A stretch of 64,000 bases of DNA, taken from assembly GCA_002281535.1 (NCBI GenBank), contig NCGD01000013.1, forward strand, positions 1 through 64,000, given 5' to 3'. The stretch comes from Sphingomonas sp. 28-63-12 (GTDB taxonomy: Bacteria > Pseudomonadota > Alphaproteobacteria > Sphingomonadales > Sphingomonadaceae). Within the stretch, counting starts at the first letter, position 1; every line of letters begins with the position of its first letter. This document shows positions 60,802-64,000 of the stretch, piece by piece. The notes under the pieces are model-generated. The model did not search any database and was not told the DNA's origin. It saw nothing but the letters and a program-made list of their open reading frames with translations. Both the position numbers and the translations under genes were made by a program.

Positions 60802-62552
60802 CTAAGCGGGCACCCATAATCTGACGCGATTCAGGCGCAGCGCTTCAATCACGACCGTGAAAAAGGATGGCGCCATCGCCGCGCCCACGAACATGGGCGA
60901 CATCAGAAGGCCAGTCATGGGATAAAGCACGCCTGCGGCGACGGGCACGCCGATCCCGTTGAACAGGAACGAGAAAAACAGGTTTGGGCGAATATGAACC
61001 ATTGTCGATTTGGCCAGCGTACGCGCACGGACAACCGCGGCAAAATCACCCTGGCGAGGGTAATGTCGGCGCTTTCGATCGGGACGTCGGCACCCGTGCC
61101 CATCGTTGCACCGACATCGGCGGCAGCAAGCGCCGGCGAATTGTTGATACCACATCCGGCCATTCCAACCTTGGTACCCACAACCTGAAGCTCGGCGACG
61201 ATCCGCGCTTTGTCCTCGGGCTTGAGTTGGGCATGAGTCCCATCGCGCTCGCCAACCGCATCGACAGCGGCCTGCGCCGGTGTCGCGTTGTCGCCTGTCG
61301 GCATGATGCTTGCGCCGTCGTGCCGTTGCGCTTCCGCGGCATCGGTGAGCGGCAGCGAATCGACGCCCATGCGATCCATCCGCGCGCTGTTACCGATCAC
61401 GACTTGAAGGGCTTCCACCGTGGCACTGACGCCGGCACCGACCTGCACCGCAAAATGCTGCAGCTCGGCCAATGTCAGGCCGCATTCGGTTGCCGGTGTC
61501 ACGATACCGTGCGCAAGCGAATGTTCGGATCTTGCTTCCACCGATGCCGCCAACCGAAGCACATCATCGTCGCTGCCATGGCCAAGTGTCCTCATCGCGA
61601 CCAGTTTTGGCCTGCCCTCTCTCAGCGCCCTGATCTTGTCGATCTGCAGCTTAACTATCCCCTCAAACGCCTGCAGCGCCTCCGCGCTCCTGATGAGGAG
61701 CCCGGCCTGAGCACCGCGCCCCGTGCCGACCATGATCGACTTTGGCGTCGCCAGGCCAAGCGCGCAGGGACAGGCGATGACGAGAACGGCGATAGTTGTG
61801 AGTAAGGCGTGGCTCAACCACGGCTGGGGCCGATCATGCTCCACACCGCAAAGGTGGCGACGGCAAACAGGATGACTAGTGGGACGAACCAGCCCGAGAT
61901 GGGATCGGCGACCGCCTGAGTCAGGGCGTGGCTGCGCTGCGCCTCGGCCACCATTGGGACGATCCGCGCCAGCATCTTATCGTTTCCGACGGCAAGAGTT
62001 TGCATCACAAGACTGCCGGTGCCGTCCAAGGTGCCGCCGGTGCGTGGGCTAATGTCCGCCTTGGCGATTGGCAAAAATTCCCCGGTCTTGAACGCAAACA
62101 GGGGCACTTCGGCTTCGCTACCATCTGCAGCGATACGGCGCGCGGGTGTGGACGCGAGAATGAAAATCGCCCGGATCGCCATGCCGGTCGTGGCGCGGCC
62201 CCTGAGTTCTAGGATCTGGCCTAGCAGCACCAAGGCGACGACAACGCCCGGCGCCTAGTAATAAACCGGCACCCTACCGTGCATCCGGATAGCTTCGGGA
62301 AACCGCTCGGGCAGGAACGTTGCCACGAGGCTGTCGACCGGCCCCTGCTGAGTTACCTGCGTTGATTGTTGGTGCATTGTTGCCTCCGTTGCCGTTGCCG
62401 TCTGGAGGTGGAGCGAAGCGGAGCTGGAGGGCGGCACACGAACCATCTGCGAGATAATCCGTCGGCGCAAACCGGAATTTGGAACGGCAGCCCTCATGCT
62501 CGGCATGCTGTGCAGTCTCGGCCGGATCGACCATCGTGCCGCAAACAAGGTC
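60802..62552 (-). pseudogene. Decayed copper-type P-type ATPase with N-terminal YHS domain
   Basis: Colinear fragments of a CopA/SilP-like ATPase. A YHS-like start (DLVCGTMVDPAETAQHAEHEG) is followed by a membrane piece (SLVATFLPERFPEAI), a stop at VYY, the actuator region VLLGQILELRGRATT and [11 protein letters not shown]. The phosphorylation site is altered to IDKIRAL, where DKTGTLT is expected. The hinge is altered to [10 protein letters not shown], where GDGVNDAPAL is expected. A frameshift near 61055 precedes the C-terminal [20 protein letters not shown]. At ~1.75 kb it is much shorter than an intact gene (~2.4 kb). Not functional. Confidence 0.8.
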
Positions 62553-62867
62553 GGTCGCGGCGTAGGCGGCGCGTGCTTCGGTAGTTTCGGCATCGATCTT
62601 GCTTCGGTTACCTGGTTTTGCCCTCGCAGCGACAGCGGCAGCCTATCAATCATCCGATGTCGACATAACGCGCGAGCGGCGGATTTTGTCTCGCAACGAT
62701 GCGGCGCACAGTGGCCCAGTGATTACCGGATAACATTGCCGCCGAACCCTCGCGCCATAGCAGGCGCAAGTGGTGGCCGTGTCGCGTGTTTTCCGATTCG
62801 CGAGCCGGCCGCGAACCAACGCTTAACTAGTCAGCGCTAGACAGAATGACCGCTATCTGAGGTTCGA
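62553..62867. other. Intergenic stretch between the ATPase relic and the PAS sensor gene
   Basis: 315 bp. No frame with convincing composition was found. It presumably holds the rest of the decayed ATPase 5' end and the promoter of the sensor gene. Confidence 0.4.
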
Positions 62868-64000
62868 ATGTCCGCGCGACGCCCGCTACATCCCGTCCTA
62901 CGCGCCAGCTTGGTTGGCATCGCCTATTTCATTGCGGCATCCACGATGATTCTGTTGACGCGCTTCGACGCCGGCGTCGCAAGCCTTTGGGTGGCAACGG
63001 CATTGCTGGTCGCCGAACTAAGCATTCGCCCGCGGCAACACTGGCTGATCACGATCGCTGCCTGCGGTATCGGCAGCTGCATGGCGACGGGGTTGGTTGG
63101 CTTTGGCTGGGCAGCGGCCGGGCCCTTGATGCTGTTCAACATGTTCGAAGCCATTGTCGGCGCCGTCCTGCTCTGCTGGCTCGGCCATTGCGAGACTTAT
63201 CTCGACACGCTGGAGGGCGTTGCGGTCTTCGCACTGGCGACCTGCTGCGTCGCCACGGCGGTCACGGCGATCACCGCCGGGCTGATGCTCTCTGCGGTCA
63301 CCGGCATGTCGCCGATAGCAGAAGCAAGTGCCTGGTTTGCTGGCCATGCCCTTGGTACACTCACATTCGCACCGATCTTCACCCTGCTGCTCAAAGGCGA
63401 GATTTTCGGCGTCGCGCGGCGTAGCACCCGACGCGGCGCGATTGAGGCCGGTGGTTTGCTGACGTTGATGGTGCTGGTTGCAATCGCGGTTTTTTCAAAC
63501 GACCACCTGCCGCTGCTGTTCGTGCCAATGCTGCCATTGATGATCGTCGCATTCAGGCTGGAGCGGTCTGGGGTTGCCATTGCGATCGTAATTCTGGCGG
63601 GGATCGGCGGGCTGCAAACGCTGGCCGGCCATGGACCGATGCGGTTGATCGACGGACCGCCCATCGTGCATGCGCAGATGTTTCAGGCCTATCTTGCCGT
63701 GACGCTGTTGACGGTGTTGCCGGTCACAGCAGAATTGCAGCAGCGCAAGGACATTTTCCGCCGCCTTGTCGACAGTGAGTTGCGCTACAAGCTGATTACG
63801 GAGGCCGCCACCGATATGATTCTGACGCTCGATATGGCCGGGATCATCCGTTATGCCTCACCATCGGTCCGCGAAATCACTGGGTTCGATCCGGGCGACC
63901 TGATCGGCCGGCAACCGCAGGATCTGATCGGTGATCAGGAATCGGCCAAATGGATAGCCGCCTATCGCCACGCGATCGATCAGCCCGAAATCCCGTCATC
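62868..64000 (+). CDS. Membrane sensor protein with MASE1-like and PAS domains (3' end outside window)
   Basis: The frame is open from ATG 62868 to the window end (377 residues, no stop). The first ~285 residues have eight to nine hydrophobic helices in a MASE1-like arrangement (FDAGVASLWVATALLVAEL, LFVPMLPLMIVAFRL). A coiled linker LQQRKDIFRRLVDSELRYK leads to a PAS domain (KLITEAATDMILTLDMAGII, then RYASPSVREITGF). The output domain is missing; a GGDEF cyclase or histidine kinase would be typical. Confidence 0.75.
   Translation, partial: MSARRPLHPVLRASLVGIAYFIAASTMILLTRFDAGVASLWVATALLVAELSIRPRQHWLITIAACGIGSCMATGLVGFGWAAAGPLMLFNMFEAIVGAVLLCWLGHCETYLDTLEGVAVFALATCCVATAVTAITAGLMLSAVTGMSPIAEASAWFAGHALGTLTFAPIFTLLLKGEIFGVARRSTRRGAIEAGGLLTLMVLVAIAVFSNDHLPLLFVPMLPLMIVAFRLERSGVAIAIVILAGIGGLQTLAGHGPMRLIDGPPIVHAQMFQAYLAVTLLTVLPVTAELQQRKDIFRRLVDSELRYKLITEAATDMILTLDMAGIIRYASPSVREITGFDPGDLIGRQPQDLIGDQESAKWIAAYRHAIDQPEIPS

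Overview
The window is high-GC DNA with dense, mostly same-strand gene clusters. It looks like an alphaproteobacterium of the sphingomonad group: an F1 ATP synthase operon with a very short epsilon subunit, a large TonB-dependent receptor, a PhoK-like alkaline phosphatase, a PhaR-type PHA regulator, a two-gene MetH, and the short GC-rich palindromes that litter sphingomonad intergenic regions. No rRNA, CRISPR array or phage structural gene was seen.

Layout. 1-4762: atpA (3' part)-atpG-lipoprotein gene-atpD-atpC. 4885-9271: a lone CpaF-type ATPase, a secreted aspartyl protease with a PDZ-like tail, a small membrane protein, an exported methyltransferase-like protein and a membrane protein. 9275-12109: PHA locus (phaR divergent from a short PhaC-like enzyme and thiolase phaA). 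12311-18319: TonB receptor, alanine racemase, MHS-type transporter. 18522-22862: minus-strand valine-degradation cluster (isobutyryl-CoA dehydrogenase, 3-hydroxyisobutyryl-CoA hydrolase, enoyl-CoA hydratase, 3-hydroxyisobutyrate dehydrogenase). 22920-33487: a mixed block with a 7TM-AraC regulator, a fatty-acid/sterol hydroxylase, a two-gene cassette encoding a deoxyribosyltransferase/TIR-like protein, a DsbD-type protein, alkaline phosphatase, a beta-helix protein and a DUF2235-LysM protein. 33447-39324: methionine operon (ArsR-methyltransferase fusion, metF, metH N part, metH C part) headed by a perfect 24-bp palindrome at 39333-39356. 39495-48763: coupled lipoproteins with an aldo-keto reductase, ferredoxin reductase, ScfR/RamB-type regulator, 3-hydroxybutyrate dehydrogenase with a patatin-like lipase, zinc peptidase, acetyltransferase and CurA-type reductase.

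48957-60754 is the clearest accessory region: tRNA-Ala(CGC), followed by an 11.7-kb island bounded by 61-bp direct repeats of the tRNA 3' half. It carries a tyrosine integrase, an IS3-family element with perfect 26-bp terminal repeats, and a complete kdpFABCDE set for high-affinity potassium uptake. A decayed second integrase 3' end lies against the right repeat, suggesting more than one integration at this tRNA. Just outside the island is a badly decayed YHS-type copper P-type ATPase, then the 5' part of a membrane PAS sensor that runs off the window.

Functional links. The PHA genes (9275-12109) and the 3-hydroxybutyrate dehydrogenase/patatin pair (44090-46087) together fit a carbon-storage cycle. 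The valine genes feed branched-chain acyl-CoA breakdown. The methionine operon appears to be controlled by its own first gene. The two best candidates for something little described are the small gene plus TIR-like gene cassette at 25472-26283 and the lipoprotein gene embedded in the atp operon.
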